Notes: generated by a model from the sequence alone, not told the origin. A stretch of 64,000 nt of DNA from Nitrospirota bacterium (GCA_016180645.1 JACPAV010000008.1:1-64000), one strand, 5' to 3'. Positions 18,064 to 26,783 are shown, numbered from the stretch's first letter. Program-made: numbers and translations.

Positions 18064-19064
18064 GTGCTCGGCCTCAACTTTGCCAATCGGCGTTCCAGCT
18101 CCCGCCGGGTTTCATCGGACAAACCGGGAGTCTGCACCCCGAGCCGACGCTCGTATTCGGCGATGCGCGATTTGAGCATGATGATCGCGTTCTCCCGTTC
18201 GAGGAAAAACTTTTGCAGGCGTTCCATTTCACCGAGGCGGAGTTGGAGGGCCATTCTCACCTCCACCAGCTCGCTGATATCCGTCACCACCAGCAGGCAC
18301 GCTTCGTACTTTCCCAGCTCGGTGTGGACGGCGCTGCCGGAGACCAGAACGGACCGCCCTCTCGCCCCGTTCCCCACGGGATTCCTAAGCCGTCCCTCGA
18401 AATTCACCGGCCCTGCCAACGGGGAATCCGCCACCTCCTGGCGGAAGGCCTGAACCCGCTTTCCCGTCGGCGCATCAAACAGATCGGCCACGTTCCGGCC
18501 CAGCAGATCGCCCGTGGAGACGCCCAGCATCCTCCCCGCGGCCTCGTTGGCGAAAGTGACGATCCCGAATACATCCACGAGCACGCACCCTTCGTTCATC
18601 GTGGCCAGAAGAGCGGCATGGACCCGTTGACTCGCCTCTCCGACATATCTCGCCTGGATCCCCTTTCGCCGGTCCGTCCGCGGCGCGTCCTGCCGCGCGC
18701 CCAACGTGTCCGTCACTACGGCCAGAAGTTCCTCCCTCATGCGGTCCTTCAGCAGATATCGTTCGGCCCCCTTCTTGAGCACGGACACTTCGAGGACCTC
18801 GTCTTCGCGCCCCGTCAGGATGATGACCGGCGTGGCGGGATGGTCCCTTCTCAGATCATCCAGGAGCCGAAGACTGTTCGAATCCGGCAGGCCGTGATCC
18901 AGCAGAATCAGGTCGAACCGTTCCGCCGCCAACCGTTCCCGCGCCGCTTGGGCATCTGGAGCCCACGCCACCGGATATTGGGCCACCGGGAGGAACTCCC
19001 GCGCGAGACGGACATCATCCTCGTTGTCTTCCACGTACAGAATCCAGGACCGCGCGGCAGGCAT
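18060..19064 (-). CDS. receiver-PAS protein with C-terminal coiled coil
   Basis: 334 residues from the ATG at 19064, which overlaps the stop of the upstream gene by one base (TGATG) and begins right before ILYVEDNEDDVRL. Receiver about 5-120 with DLILLDHGLPDSN and YLLKD; PAS about 150-265 (GCVLVDVFGIVTFANEAAGRMLGVSTG); then a coiled coil (LQLRLGEMERLQKFFLEREN). No kinase or DNA-binding domain. Probably relays phosphorylation to a partner in the same operon, for instance the STAS kinase encoded next to it. An upstream in-frame start exists but would overlap the previous gene by over 100 nt. Confidence 0.85.
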   Translation of the reverse strand: MPAARSWILYVEDNEDDVRLAREFLPVAQYPVAWAPDAQAARERLAAERFDLILLDHGLPDSNSLRLLDDLRRDHPATPVIILTGREDEVLEVSVLKKGAERYLLKDRMREELLAVVTDTLGARQDAPRTDRRKGIQARYVGEASQRVHAALLATMNEGCVLVDVFGIVTFANEAAGRMLGVSTGDLLGRNVADLFDAPTGKRVQAFRQEVADSPLAGPVNFEGRLRNPVGNGARGRSVLVSGSAVHTELGKYEACLLVVTDISELVEVRMALQLRLGEMERLQKFFLERENAIIMLKSRIAEYERRLGVQTPGLSDETRRELERRLAKLRPST

Positions 19065-19936
19065 CACGCTCCCCCCATCACCGTCTGGCCCGCCATGAAG
19101 GGAAGCCAGAACGAGAGCTTCCGGACGGTCGATTGGAACTCTTCGAAGCGCGCGGGTTTCGTCACGTACAGGCACGCCCCCCGCTCATACGATTGCCGGA
19201 TGTCCTCCTCCCGATCGCTGGTGCTGAAAATAACCACCGGGAGATCCCAGAGTCGCGGATTGGTCTTGATGCGATGCAGAACGTCCAGCCCATCCCGACG
19301 GGGTAGATGGAGGTCCAGCACGACCAACGACGGGCGCCTTGCCTGCGCGTAGACGCCTTCCTTCAAGAGATAACTCATCGCTTCATCCCCATCCTTGATG
19401 AACCGGCAGGACGCCTCCCATCGTGCCCCCGCGAGGGCTTCGCGAAACAGAAGGACATCGTCGTCGTTGTCCTCAACGATGAGAATCTCACCCCCGGTCT
19501 CCTCGCCCGTGCCGGCCGCCTTCAGGGCGGCGCCATCCCTCAGATGCAAACGCAGAGCCTCGCGGAGCACGGCCGGGCTGAGCGGTTTCATGAGATAAGC
19601 ATCGGCCCCCATCTCGATCCCCTGCTCCACCCAGCGAGAGTCCGACAAACCGGTCAGGACCAGCTTCGGCAAGCGGCTCAATTCCGGGTCTTTCCGCATG
19701 TACTGGAGCACCTCAAATCCCGTGACTTTCGGGAGTCCGAGATCGAGAAGCACGAGGTCGGGCGTCGGCGCTTCCTTGTACTTGCCATGCTTCATGAGAA
19801 ATCGCAGGGCCTCCAGACCGTCCCGCGCGATGTGCAGGGACACCGTCAGCCGGCTGTCCGCCAACATCTCTTTGAGGCAGACGACATCGTCTTCGTTGTC
19901 TTCCGCCAGCAACACGTGAAGCCCTTCATTCCGCAC
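19064..19936 (-). CDS. tandem double receiver protein
   Basis: 290 residues made of two receivers and little else: the first about 5-125 (LLAEDNEDD, LVLLDLGLPKVTGF, LMKPLS), the second about 148-270 (ILIVEDNDDD, LVVLDLHLPRRDGLDV, VTKPARF). The second resembles CheY-like regulators of the Rcp1 type found beside phytochrome-like kinases. Both phospho-acceptor Asp residues are present. The GTG at 19936 overlaps the TAG of the upstream kinase (TAGTG) and has GGAGGTGATT just upstream, which fixes the start. Confidence 0.9.
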   Translation of the reverse strand: MRNEGLHVLLAEDNEDDVVCLKEMLADSRLTVSLHIARDGLEALRFLMKHGKYKEAPTPDLVLLDLGLPKVTGFEVLQYMRKDPELSRLPKLVLTGLSDSRWVEQGIEMGADAYLMKPLSPAVLREALRLHLRDGAALKAAGTGEETGGEILIVEDNDDDVLLFREALAGARWEASCRFIKDGDEAMSYLLKEGVYAQARRPSLVVLDLHLPRRDGLDVLHRIKTNPRLWDLPVVIFSTSDREEDIRQSYERGACLYVTKPARFEEFQSTVRKLSFWLPFMAGQTVMGGA

Positions 19937-21879
19937 TAATCACCTCCATTTGATGCAAATGTGACCACGAACTCCGAACCGCCTCCAGCCCGGGGTTGCA
20001 CCCAGGCCGAACCTCCATGGCGCCGGGCGATCTCGCGCACGATGGCCAGACCCGCGCCGGTGCCGTCGATTTCCCGGCCCACGCCCCGTTGAAAGAGTTG
20101 AAAGATGCGGTCCATCTGCTCAGCCGGCACTCCGGGGCCGCGGTCGCGGACCACGACTCCTATGGACCCGGCGCCGCCGTTCGTGCCCGCGTAACCCGCC
20201 ACTTCGATGTCCGGAGACACCCCGCTGACCGTGAACTTCAGGGCGTTCTCGACCAGGTTGTAGAGCGCCTCGACGGCCCAGGCTTTTTCCACGCGCAGCC
20301 GCGGCAAATCGTCGGCAATACGGACGCGGGCCTTCGTCTGCCGGATCCGCATATCCAGCCGGCTGATGGCTTCCGAAACCACGAGCCGGGCGTCCACTTC
20401 CTCCATCGATGCTTCCATCCGGCGGACCCTCGACAGCACAAGGATATCGTTGAGCAGCTCGCTCATCCGGCCCGCGCCCCGGACCACCCGATTCAAGAAA
20501 TCCTTTCCTTTCTCATCCACCTCCGAACCGTACCGATCGCGGACGAGTCTCGAAAAGTTCTCGATCGCCCGGAGCGGTTCCTTGAGGTCGTGAGAAATCA
20601 CATACAGGAGCGTCTCGAGATCGCGGTTCACCTGCGAGAGTTCGTTTGTCCGCTCCTCCACCCGCTCCTCCAGTTCGTCATGAGCGGCCTTGAGTTTCAG
20701 ATGCGCCTTGGCCAGGGCCTGCTCGATCTGCATCCGCTCCGTGATGTCATGACAGATAACCACGGCGTGGCTCACGTTTCCCCGCCCATCGAAATAGGGG
20801 TGATAGGACACGTCGAAACTCCGGATGCCCAGCGCCGGGAACGGGAAAGACGCCTCATAGGTCACTTCATTCCCCGCAAAGCAGGTGTCGAACTTCGGCT
20901 TCAGCGTCGTTTCAAAAAGCTCCCTGCCCCACACGTCCTCCGCCGTCCGCCCCACAATCTCCTCGCGCCGCCTGCCGTGGGCAAAGCAATACGCGTCGTT
21001 CACCGCTTCATACGTGTAGCTTCGGTCCACCAGGGTCATGAAGGTCTCGCTGGTGTTGACGATGAATTCGTATTTCTGGCGGGCGTCCTCCAGATGCTTG
21101 CGCGCGGTGATGTCCCGAATGATCGCCGTGAATGCCTTGGGGTCGCCTCGTTCATCTCGAACGAGCGAAGCGTCCAATTCGGCGGAGTACCGGGATCCGT
21201 CCTGACGGAGCAGGGTGTATTCGCGATTGCGGACGACTCCCGTCTGGAGCGTCACCATCATGCCCTCGCGGGCCGACAGGTGGTCTTCGGGCGCGATCAG
21301 GTCGAAGGCGTTCTTCCCCAGTAATGCCTCGGGTCGGTCGAATCCGCCATTCACGGCGGCCTGACGGTTGGAGAGAATGATCTTCGGCTCAAGGTCGGTC
21401 ATGACGATGGCGTCCGGGCACGTCTCGATGATGCTGCGGAACCGTTGTTCGCTCTCGCGGAGCGCTTCCAAGGCAGACTGCCGTTCCGCCGCATAGCGGA
21501 CCGCCCTTTGGAGGAGTCCCGGAGTCAAATCGGTCTTGACGAGGTAGTCCTGCGCGCCTTCGTGGACGGCCTGCACCGCCAGTTGGTCGTCCTGCACTCC
21601 CGTCAGCACGATGATCGGGACATGCGGTACCACGGAACGCAGTTTCAGAAATGTCGGAAGGCCCTGGCTGTCGGGCAGCGTGAGGTCGAGCAGAATGACG
21701 TCGATTCCTCCCTCCGCGGCGCGCCGGATCCCCTTCATGAGCGATTCGGCCCAGGCCCACTCGAACGGAGGCGTGCCCGTGGAACGATCGGCATATTGGG
21801 AGGCGAACGTATCCCGGATCCAACGCGCATCCGCCTCGCTGTCTTCGATCAGGAGAATCCGGACGGTCTTCTGGTCCAC
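19936..21879 (-). CDS. receiver-PAS-PAS histidine kinase
   Basis: 647 residues from the GTG at 21879, chosen because GAGGAG lies 7 nt upstream and earlier starts would overlap the previous gene. Order: receiver (about 5-120, VILLDLTLPDSQG, YLVKTDL), PAS (about 128-250), PAS (about 260-375, SFDVSYHPYF), coiled coil, HisKA with LLYVISHDLKEPLRAIENFS (phytochrome-like kinase type) and HATPase (NLVENALKFT, DRGPGVP, GAGLAI). No transmembrane helix, so a cytosolic sensor. It likely feeds the receivers encoded on both sides. Confidence 0.92.
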   Translation of the reverse strand: MDQKTVRILLIEDSEADARWIRDTFASQYADRSTGTPPFEWAWAESLMKGIRRAAEGGIDVILLDLTLPDSQGLPTFLKLRSVVPHVPIIVLTGVQDDQLAVQAVHEGAQDYLVKTDLTPGLLQRAVRYAAERQSALEALRESEQRFRSIIETCPDAIVMTDLEPKIILSNRQAAVNGGFDRPEALLGKNAFDLIAPEDHLSAREGMMVTLQTGVVRNREYTLLRQDGSRYSAELDASLVRDERGDPKAFTAIIRDITARKHLEDARQKYEFIVNTSETFMTLVDRSYTYEAVNDAYCFAHGRRREEIVGRTAEDVWGRELFETTLKPKFDTCFAGNEVTYEASFPFPALGIRSFDVSYHPYFDGRGNVSHAVVICHDITERMQIEQALAKAHLKLKAAHDELEERVEERTNELSQVNRDLETLLYVISHDLKEPLRAIENFSRLVRDRYGSEVDEKGKDFLNRVVRGAGRMSELLNDILVLSRVRRMEASMEEVDARLVVSEAISRLDMRIRQTKARVRIADDLPRLRVEKAWAVEALYNLVENALKFTVSGVSPDIEVAGYAGTNGGAGSIGVVVRDRGPGVPAEQMDRIFQLFQRGVGREIDGTGAGLAIVREIARRHGGSAWVQPRAGGGSEFVVTFASNGGD

Positions 21880-21890
21880 GTTCGCGCTCC

Positions 21891-22343
21891 TCAATTTTGC
21901 TTCGCGTGGGCCTCGGCAGGCACCGCGGCCGCGAGTCCCCAATAGAGGGCCACCTGTTTCATGACCCGCACGAAGTTCTTGTATCGATACGGCTTGGTGA
22001 TAAACGTGCTCGCCCCTTCGGAGTAGGAGCGGACCACGTCCTCCTCGCGATCACTGGACGTCAGGATTAAAACGGGGATGGACCTGAGGTCCGGGTCGGC
22101 CTTGAGTTCCCGGAGAACTTCGAAGCCGTCCATTTTCGGCATGTTGATATCCAGCAGAAGGAGATTGGGACGAGGCGCTCCCCGGAACCGGCCATCGCGC
22201 CGGAGATAGGACATCGTTTCTTCTCCGTCGCGCACGACGTCGAGAAGGTGCGCCAGGCGAGTGGCCTGGAATGCCTCCCGGACTATGAGCGCGTCGTCCT
22301 CGTTGTCCTCCACGAGAAGAACTCGGACCGCGGGGCTATACAT
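21891..22343 (-). CDS. single-domain response regulator (Rcp1-like)
   Basis: 150 residues starting MYSPAVRVLLVEDNEDDALI with the phospho-acceptor in LLLLDINMPKMDGFEV and the Lys in FITKPYRYKNF. The insert around RRDGRFRGAPRPN is typical of Rcp1-type receivers that partner phytochrome-like kinases. The ATG at 22343 is preceded by GGAGGTCCGA. It overlaps the upstream regulator by 8 nt and lies 11 nt before the receiver-PAS-PAS kinase, a likely partner. Confidence 0.9.
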   Translation of the reverse strand: MYSPAVRVLLVEDNEDDALIVREAFQATRLAHLLDVVRDGEETMSYLRRDGRFRGAPRPNLLLLDINMPKMDGFEVLRELKADPDLRSIPVLILTSSDREEDVVRSYSEGASTFITKPYRYKNFVRVMKQVALYWGLAAAVPAEAHAKQN

Positions 22344-23040
22344 TCGGACCTCCTTTGCTCCGCCCTCCGAAACCTTCCTTCGACTCCGACAAATCCCCCG
22401 TGCCACCTGCCGCCGCCTCGATGGCATGGCGAGGGAGCACTCGATCGAGAAGCTCCCCCAGCGCCTCGGGTTCGAACGGCTTGAAAAAAACATCCATGGC
22501 GCCCGCCGATTTGAGCGCCTCCACGTCCCGCCGCTCGCGATAGGCCGTGAGGCCCACCACCCGCGAGGATGCGGTCGCCGGATCGGCCCGCAGCATCCTG
22601 CACACCTCGATGCCGTCCATTCCGGGCATCCGGATATCCAGGAGAATCAGCGCCGGTGCCGTCGAGCGGACAAGAACTCCGGCCTTGAAGCCGCTGTCGG
22701 CCGCAAGCACCTTCAGGTCCGGACGCATGCCCCGGATCCGAACGGCGAGCGTTTCAAGCACATCCGGCTCGTCGTCGATCACCAGCACCGTCCGACTGGA
22801 AACCGGGATCTCACCCAGCAGCGGCAATCCTTTCGCGTGGGCCATTTCAACCAAGTCCCGCATCTGGATTCGCCGATGCCCACCCAAGGTTCTGTGGGCG
22901 GGGATATCGCCGGAATCGATCCATCGCTGAACTGTAGACAATCCGACGCCAAGGAGTTGTGCCGCGTGGCGAGTTCCTATAAGGGATTCTTTTCCATCAC
23001 GTGTGGACAGACCCCCGTTGCCCATGTTTGAATCTCTCAT
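22336..23040 (-). CDS. MerR/excisionase-type helix-turn-helix fused to a receiver
   Basis: 234 residues: a BldC/MerR-like winged helix at about 18-72 (LIGTRHAAQLLGVGLSTVQR, WIDSGDIPAHRTLGGHRRI) then a receiver at about 83-200 (VLVIDDEPD, LILLDIRMPGMDGIEV, FFKPFEPE). The DNA-binding domain is at the N-terminus, the reverse of the usual response regulator. It is the first gene of the seven-gene signalling operon and probably its transcriptional regulator (inference from position). Confidence 0.88.
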   Translation of the reverse strand: MRDSNMGNGGLSTRDGKESLIGTRHAAQLLGVGLSTVQRWIDSGDIPAHRTLGGHRRIQMRDLVEMAHAKGLPLLGEIPVSSRTVLVIDDEPDVLETLAVRIRGMRPDLKVLAADSGFKAGVLVRSTAPALILLDIRMPGMDGIEVCRMLRADPATASSRVVGLTAYRERRDVEALKSAGAMDVFFKPFEPEALGELLDRVLPRHAIEAAAGGTGDLSESKEGFGGRSKGGPNV

Positions 23041-23194
23041 TTAGCCCCTTGCCTCATCTAACCCCCTTGGCCTGTTGGTTTGGCCAAGATGACTGTCTTG
23101 AACGATTCTAGGCTTGTGGACTGCGCGTGTCAAGGTAGGACAGATGCCCAGGCATGTATTGTAACATATTATTAATAGTACGTAATATTTACTC

Positions 23195-23249
23195 GGTAGG
23201 CGCGGGCTTCAGCCCGCGTCCGGAACGCAGCCTGAAGGCTGCGGCTACC
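23195..23249. repeat. dispersed palindromic repeat, family R2
   Basis: GGTAGGCGCGGGC-ttca-GCCCGCG is followed by CGCAGCC-tgaa-GGCTGCGGCTACC. Intact two-hairpin copy in the intergenic region. Confidence 0.85.
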
Positions 23250-23264
23250 AGGATTGGAGTTCCG

Positions 23265-23354
23265 TCATTCCGGCGAAGGCCGGAATCCAGAGTGGCCATG
23301 AGGCCTGGACCCCGGCCGGAGTTCACCCCGTAGCTTCATACGGGGCCGGGGTGA
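23265..23354. repeat. dRS3-like compound repeat (GTCATTCCGGCGAAGGCCGG...)
   Basis: GTCATTCCGGC-gaa-GGCCGGAATCCAG at 23265-23290 is followed by ACCCCGGCC (23309-23317) ... GGCCGGGGT (23344-23352) with an inner CCCCGT...ACGGGG. It resembles the ATTCCC...GGGAAT-type repeats that are scattered through many proteobacterial genomes (established knowledge of the repeat class, resemblance only). Confidence 0.65.
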
Positions 23355-23451
23355 CAAGCAAACAGAGATTTCTCTTTCGGACACACCTCCTTCGTCACAA
23401 TCTGATTCCGGTCAATGTTCCCCGCTGAATCTCTGGCACAGTGGCAATTCG

Positions 23452-24564
23452 ATGCCCGAACGGTCAGAAGACTCACCAAGACCGCCAAGTCGCAGCGCCG
23501 TCATGGCGGAGGCCCGAAATCGGAATCAGAAAATCGCCGCCGTGATGCCGTATCACTACCCGAGAGCTCTCCTGCGCGCCCACGGAATCCACCCGATCGA
23601 AGTGTGGGGGCCGCCCGGCGTCGATTCCTCAGCCGGCAATCAACATTTTCAGGCCTATACCTGCGCGCTCGTTCGCCAGGCGGCGTCCTTCCTCATCGGC
23701 CAGGGACCGGGCATGATCGATCTTGTCCTCATCCCCCACAACTGCGATGCCCTCCAGGGCATGGGATCGGTCCTTCGTGATTTCGCGGGACTGCCCTCTC
23801 CCGTCCTCACCGTCTACCTCCCGAAGGGACGGCGCGAGGCCGACCTTCAGTATCTTTCCAAGGAACTCCGTCGTCTCGCTACGGTCCTGGGGGAAATCTC
23901 CGGCCGTTCGCCCTCGGACACCGAACTCTGCGAGGCCATCGCCATCGAGTCGGCCGCTGACGAGGTTTTTTCCGACGCCTGTCTCCATCGTCGTCGCTAT
24001 CCGGTGAGCGATCGCACGTTTTACCAAGCCCTCCGATCGCGCGAGTACCTTCCACCCGGCCAGTTTGTGGAATTCTTCCGATCTCTGCCCGCGAACCCCC
24101 AGGATGGAGATCCCGTCCCCTCCAGAGTCAAACTCCTCCTCAGCGGCATTGTTCCGGAACCGATGGACCTCTTCGACAGGCTGAATGAAATGGGCGCCGA
24201 GGTGGTATCGGATGACCTCGCCTGTGGAAGCCGGCGCCTCTACCGCACTCCTCATAACGGACCCCAGGATCCGTACGACCTGATGGCCGCGACGCTCATG
24301 GGCGTCCCACCCGATCCCATTTCCGGAGCCCCGATCCCGGACCGCATCGAATACCTGCTCGCCCGCGTTCGCGAAAGCGGCGCCCGCGGCGTGCTGGTGT
24401 ACGACGTCAAATTCTGCGAACCGGAGCTGTTCGATCTCCCGCAGGTGCGCGACGCCCTCACGTCCGCCGGGTTTCCCTTCTTGTATGTGGAGCACGAGTT
24501 GGGCGCCACCCTTTCCGGCCAGGCCCTGACTCGAATGGAAGCCTTCGTGGAGATGCTCCGATGA
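23452..24564 (+). CDS. 2-hydroxyacyl-CoA dehydratase / benzoyl-CoA reductase-like subunit (smaller)
   Basis: 370 residues of the HgdB/BcrC-like fold: N-terminal AVMPYHYPRALLRAHGIHPI, Cys residues suited to a 4Fe-4S cluster (e.g. YTCALVRQ, PHNCDAL, DLACGSRR, DVKFCEPE) and a C-terminal FLYVEHELGATLSGQALTRM common to this family. It would form the dehydratase/reductase heterodimer with the next gene (ATGA overlap). Members remove water from 2-hydroxyacyl-CoA or reduce aryl-CoA under anoxic conditions. The start could also be the ATG at 23503; neither has a good ribosome-binding site. The substrate cannot be told. Confidence 0.85.
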   Translation: MPERSEDSPRPPSRSAVMAEARNRNQKIAAVMPYHYPRALLRAHGIHPIEVWGPPGVDSSAGNQHFQAYTCALVRQAASFLIGQGPGMIDLVLIPHNCDALQGMGSVLRDFAGLPSPVLTVYLPKGRREADLQYLSKELRRLATVLGEISGRSPSDTELCEAIAIESAADEVFSDACLHRRRYPVSDRTFYQALRSREYLPPGQFVEFFRSLPANPQDGDPVPSRVKLLLSGIVPEPMDLFDRLNEMGAEVVSDDLACGSRRLYRTPHNGPQDPYDLMAATLMGVPPDPISGAPIPDRIEYLLARVRESGARGVLVYDVKFCEPELFDLPQVRDALTSAGFPFLYVEHELGATLSGQALTRMEAFVEMLR

Positions 24565-25946
24565 ACCCACCACCCCCTCCCCCGTCTCAGATCTCAAATA
24601 TCGAACCTCGGAAAAGTGGCGGCCTGAGCCTGATCTCGGTCGCCTCCTACGTGTTCAACTATCAACTCGTGGGAAAACCATTCCTCGCGTATCAACGGCA
24701 TCAGGATGAGCGCAAACTCAAGGCCCTGAAACAGAAACCCCAACAGCTCCTGGCCCCGCCGCTCGTACGCACCGCACGCATGAAAGAGATGATGTCCAGA
24801 CACTACCTCCAGGCGCGATACGCAAACGGCGTTCGGAAAGTCGCCTGGGTCACTTCGGGAGCGCCCGTGGAAATTCTCCAGGCGCTCGGATTCGTCCTCA
24901 TCTATCCCGAAAACCACGCCGCGTTGTGCGGCGCCCGGAAGAAAGCGGAGGAGATTTGCACGGAGGCCGAAAACGCAGGGTACTCACGCGACCTCTGCTC
25001 CTATGCCCGGACCGATCTCGGCACCCTGCTTTCCGGCAAAACCATTGTCGGCCGGCTGCCGAGACCGGACCTCCTCCTCTGCTGCAACAACATCTGTCAG
25101 ACCGTGCATCTGTGGTACCGGGTACTGGCCTCTCGGATGAAGGTTCCCCTCGTCCTCATCGACACTCCTTTTCTCTACGAACCCGCCCAGCCCCACCAGA
25201 TCGAATTCGTGAAGCGCCAGATCGAGGAGATGATCCCCGTGGCCGAGCGCGTGGCGGGGAAATCCCTCTCGATGGCCCGCCTCAAAGAGGTGGCCCGGTA
25301 CAGCAAGGATGCCGCCGAGTTGTGGCTGGAGATTCTCAACCGGGGCCGCCAGAAGCCCTCTCCCATCACGGCGTTCGACGGATTCACGAACATGGGGCCC
25401 ATCGTCGATCTGCGCGGAGAGGCCGAGACGGTCGAATTTTATCGGAGCCTGCTTGAGGAAATCGACGAGCGGATCGCCGCCGGCATTCCCGCCGTCAAAG
25501 GCGAAAAATATCGGGTCCTTTGGGACAACCTCCCCATCTGGTATCGAATGGGATGGCTCTCCAAGACGCTCGGCAAGCAGGGCATCAACCTCGTGGCCTC
25601 CGACTACACCTATGCCTGGGGTGAACTCGCGCCCATGATGGACGTGGAAAAACCTCTGGACACGGCGGCCCGCGTCTATCTCCATCCGATTCTCAATCGG
25701 TCGACGGGGGACAAACTCCGCTCGATGAAACGGATGGTCAAGGATTTCGACCTCCACGGGGTGATCCTTCACTCCGACCGGTCCTGCAAACCCTATTCCC
25801 TGGGCCAGATCGACCAGCGCGACCGCCTCACCAAGGATCTCGGTCTTGCGGCCGTTCTCCTCGAAGCCGACCACAATGATCCCCGCGCTTTCTCCGAGGA
25901 ACAGGCGCTCGGCCGCATCGAAGCTTTCGCGGAGATGCTGCACTGA
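24561..25946 (+). CDS. 2-hydroxyacyl-CoA dehydratase / benzoyl-CoA reductase-like subunit (larger)
   Basis: 461 residues, the second subunit of the HgdAB/BcrBC-type complex. It carries cluster-type Cys in VTSGAPVEILQ...HAALCGARK, LLCCNNICQTVHLWY and HSDRSCKPYSLGQ, plus LLEADHNDPRAFSEEQALGR IEAF near the C-terminus, as expected. The N-terminal 50 residues (VASYVFNYQLVGKPFLAYQR) are more divergent. Starts in an ATGA overlap with the smaller subunit and ends in a CTGA overlap with the activase, so the three genes form one translationally coupled unit. Confidence 0.87.
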   Translation: MNPPPPPPSQISNIEPRKSGGLSLISVASYVFNYQLVGKPFLAYQRHQDERKLKALKQKPQQLLAPPLVRTARMKEMMSRHYLQARYANGVRKVAWVTSGAPVEILQALGFVLIYPENHAALCGARKKAEEICTEAENAGYSRDLCSYARTDLGTLLSGKTIVGRLPRPDLLLCCNNICQTVHLWYRVLASRMKVPLVLIDTPFLYEPAQPHQIEFVKRQIEEMIPVAERVAGKSLSMARLKEVARYSKDAAELWLEILNRGRQKPSPITAFDGFTNMGPIVDLRGEAETVEFYRSLLEEIDERIAAGIPAVKGEKYRVLWDNLPIWYRMGWLSKTLGKQGINLVASDYTYAWGELAPMMDVEKPLDTAARVYLHPILNRSTGDKLRSMKRMVKDFDLHGVILHSDRSCKPYSLGQIDQRDRLTKDLGLAAVLLEADHNDPRAFSEEQALGRIEAFAEMLH

Positions 25947-26758
25947 TCTCGGCCGGCATCGCCGCGGTCGGAATCGATTCCGGATCCACTACCTGCAAAC
26001 TCGTGGCGGTGGATTCCACGGGCGCCATCGTCGGGTCCCGGCTGGAAACGGCTCTCCCACGGATCGAGGATCAGACGTCCGATCTTCTCGATGCCATGGC
26101 GGCCTCCCTCCACTTCGAAGTCGCCTCCATTCCCGTCGTCGCCACCGGCTACGGCCGGAAACTCGTCCGCCGGGCGTCGCGCCAGGTCACTGAAATCACG
26201 TGCCACGCGCGCGGGGTCTTTGAATTGCTCAAGCACGAGGGCACCCTGGTGGACGTCGGTGGACAGGACAGCAAGGTCATCGTCATCGGTCCGCAGGGGC
26301 GCGTCATCGATTTTACGATGAACGACAAGTGCGCGGCCGGAACGGGGCGATTCTTGGAACACACGGCCGCAAGACTCGGCGTGAACCTCGAGGAAATCGG
26401 CCCACGTGCCTTGGGGGCGCCTCGCGAAGAAGCCATCACCAGCACGTGCACCGTGTTCGCGGAGTCGGAGATCATCTCTCTCCTGGCCCACAACGTGGAA
26501 ATTGGACCGATTCTCAAAGGGCTTCACCGTTCTCTCGTCAGCCGCGTGAGCGCCATGGTTCGCGCGGTCGGGATTCGGCCTCCACTCATGCTTTCAGGGG
26601 GAGTCGCCCGAAACGACGCCTTTCGTGTAATGCTCGGCGACACTCTCGAACAGCCGGTCCAGCTCCCGGATGAGCCGCAGCTCATGGGGGCCTTCGGCGC
26701 CGCCCTGCTCGGCTTGAGTTTTTCTGCCGTAGGCGCAGGCTTCAGCCTGCGAGAATGA
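25943..26758 (+). CDS. BadF/HgdC-type ATP-dependent activase of the dehydratase, probable CTG start
   Basis: An ASKHA-fold, ATP-driven electron donor that activates the dehydratase. The frame contains AVGIDSGSTTCKLVAVD (phosphate-1 loop), LVDVGGQDSKVI and FTMNDKCAAGTGRFLE with the cluster-binding Cys, and a second Cys in TSTCTVFAESE. The first canonical start (GTG 26003) would delete the first strand and the GIDSGST loop; the only plausible start is CTG at 25943, which overlaps the previous stop as CTGA and has GGAG 8 nt upstream. About 271 residues, normal for HgdC-type proteins. The last residues (AVGAGFSLRE) come from an R2 repeat. Confidence 0.85.
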   Translation: MISAGIAAVGIDSGSTTCKLVAVDSTGAIVGSRLETALPRIEDQTSDLLDAMAASLHFEVASIPVVATGYGRKLVRRASRQVTEITCHARGVFELLKHEGTLVDVGGQDSKVIVIGPQGRVIDFTMNDKCAAGTGRFLEHTAARLGVNLEEIGPRALGAPREEAITSTCTVFAESEIISLLAHNVEIGPILKGLHRSLVSRVSAMVRAVGIRPPLMLSGGVARNDAFRVMLGDTLEQPVQLPDEPQLMGAFGAALLGLSFSAVGAGFSLRE

Positions 26759-26783
26759 GCGCGGCCTGAAGGCCGCGGCTACC
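26729..26783. repeat. dispersed palindromic repeat, family R2, overlapping the activase 3' end
   Basis: CGTAGGCGCAGGC-ttca-GCCTGCG is followed by GCGGCC-tgaa-GGCCGCGGCTACC. The left half is translated as the activase C-terminus and contains its stop region. Confidence 0.85.

Larger units (their letters stand above)
23041..23451. other. 411-bp intergenic region between divergent operons
   Basis: No gene seen. It holds an AT-rich island (about 23155-23192, TATTAATA core) that is the most likely site of promoters for one or both flanking operons, an R2 repeat (23195-23249) and a compound repeat (23265-23354). No clear -35/-10 pair could be assigned. Confidence 0.6.

Noticed and set aside
18060-19175. 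Longer start of the receiver-PAS protein at 19175
   Set aside because: The extra 37 residues overlap the preceding gene and show no similarity to a receiver N-terminus; ATG 19064 in TGATG is consistent with operon spacing.
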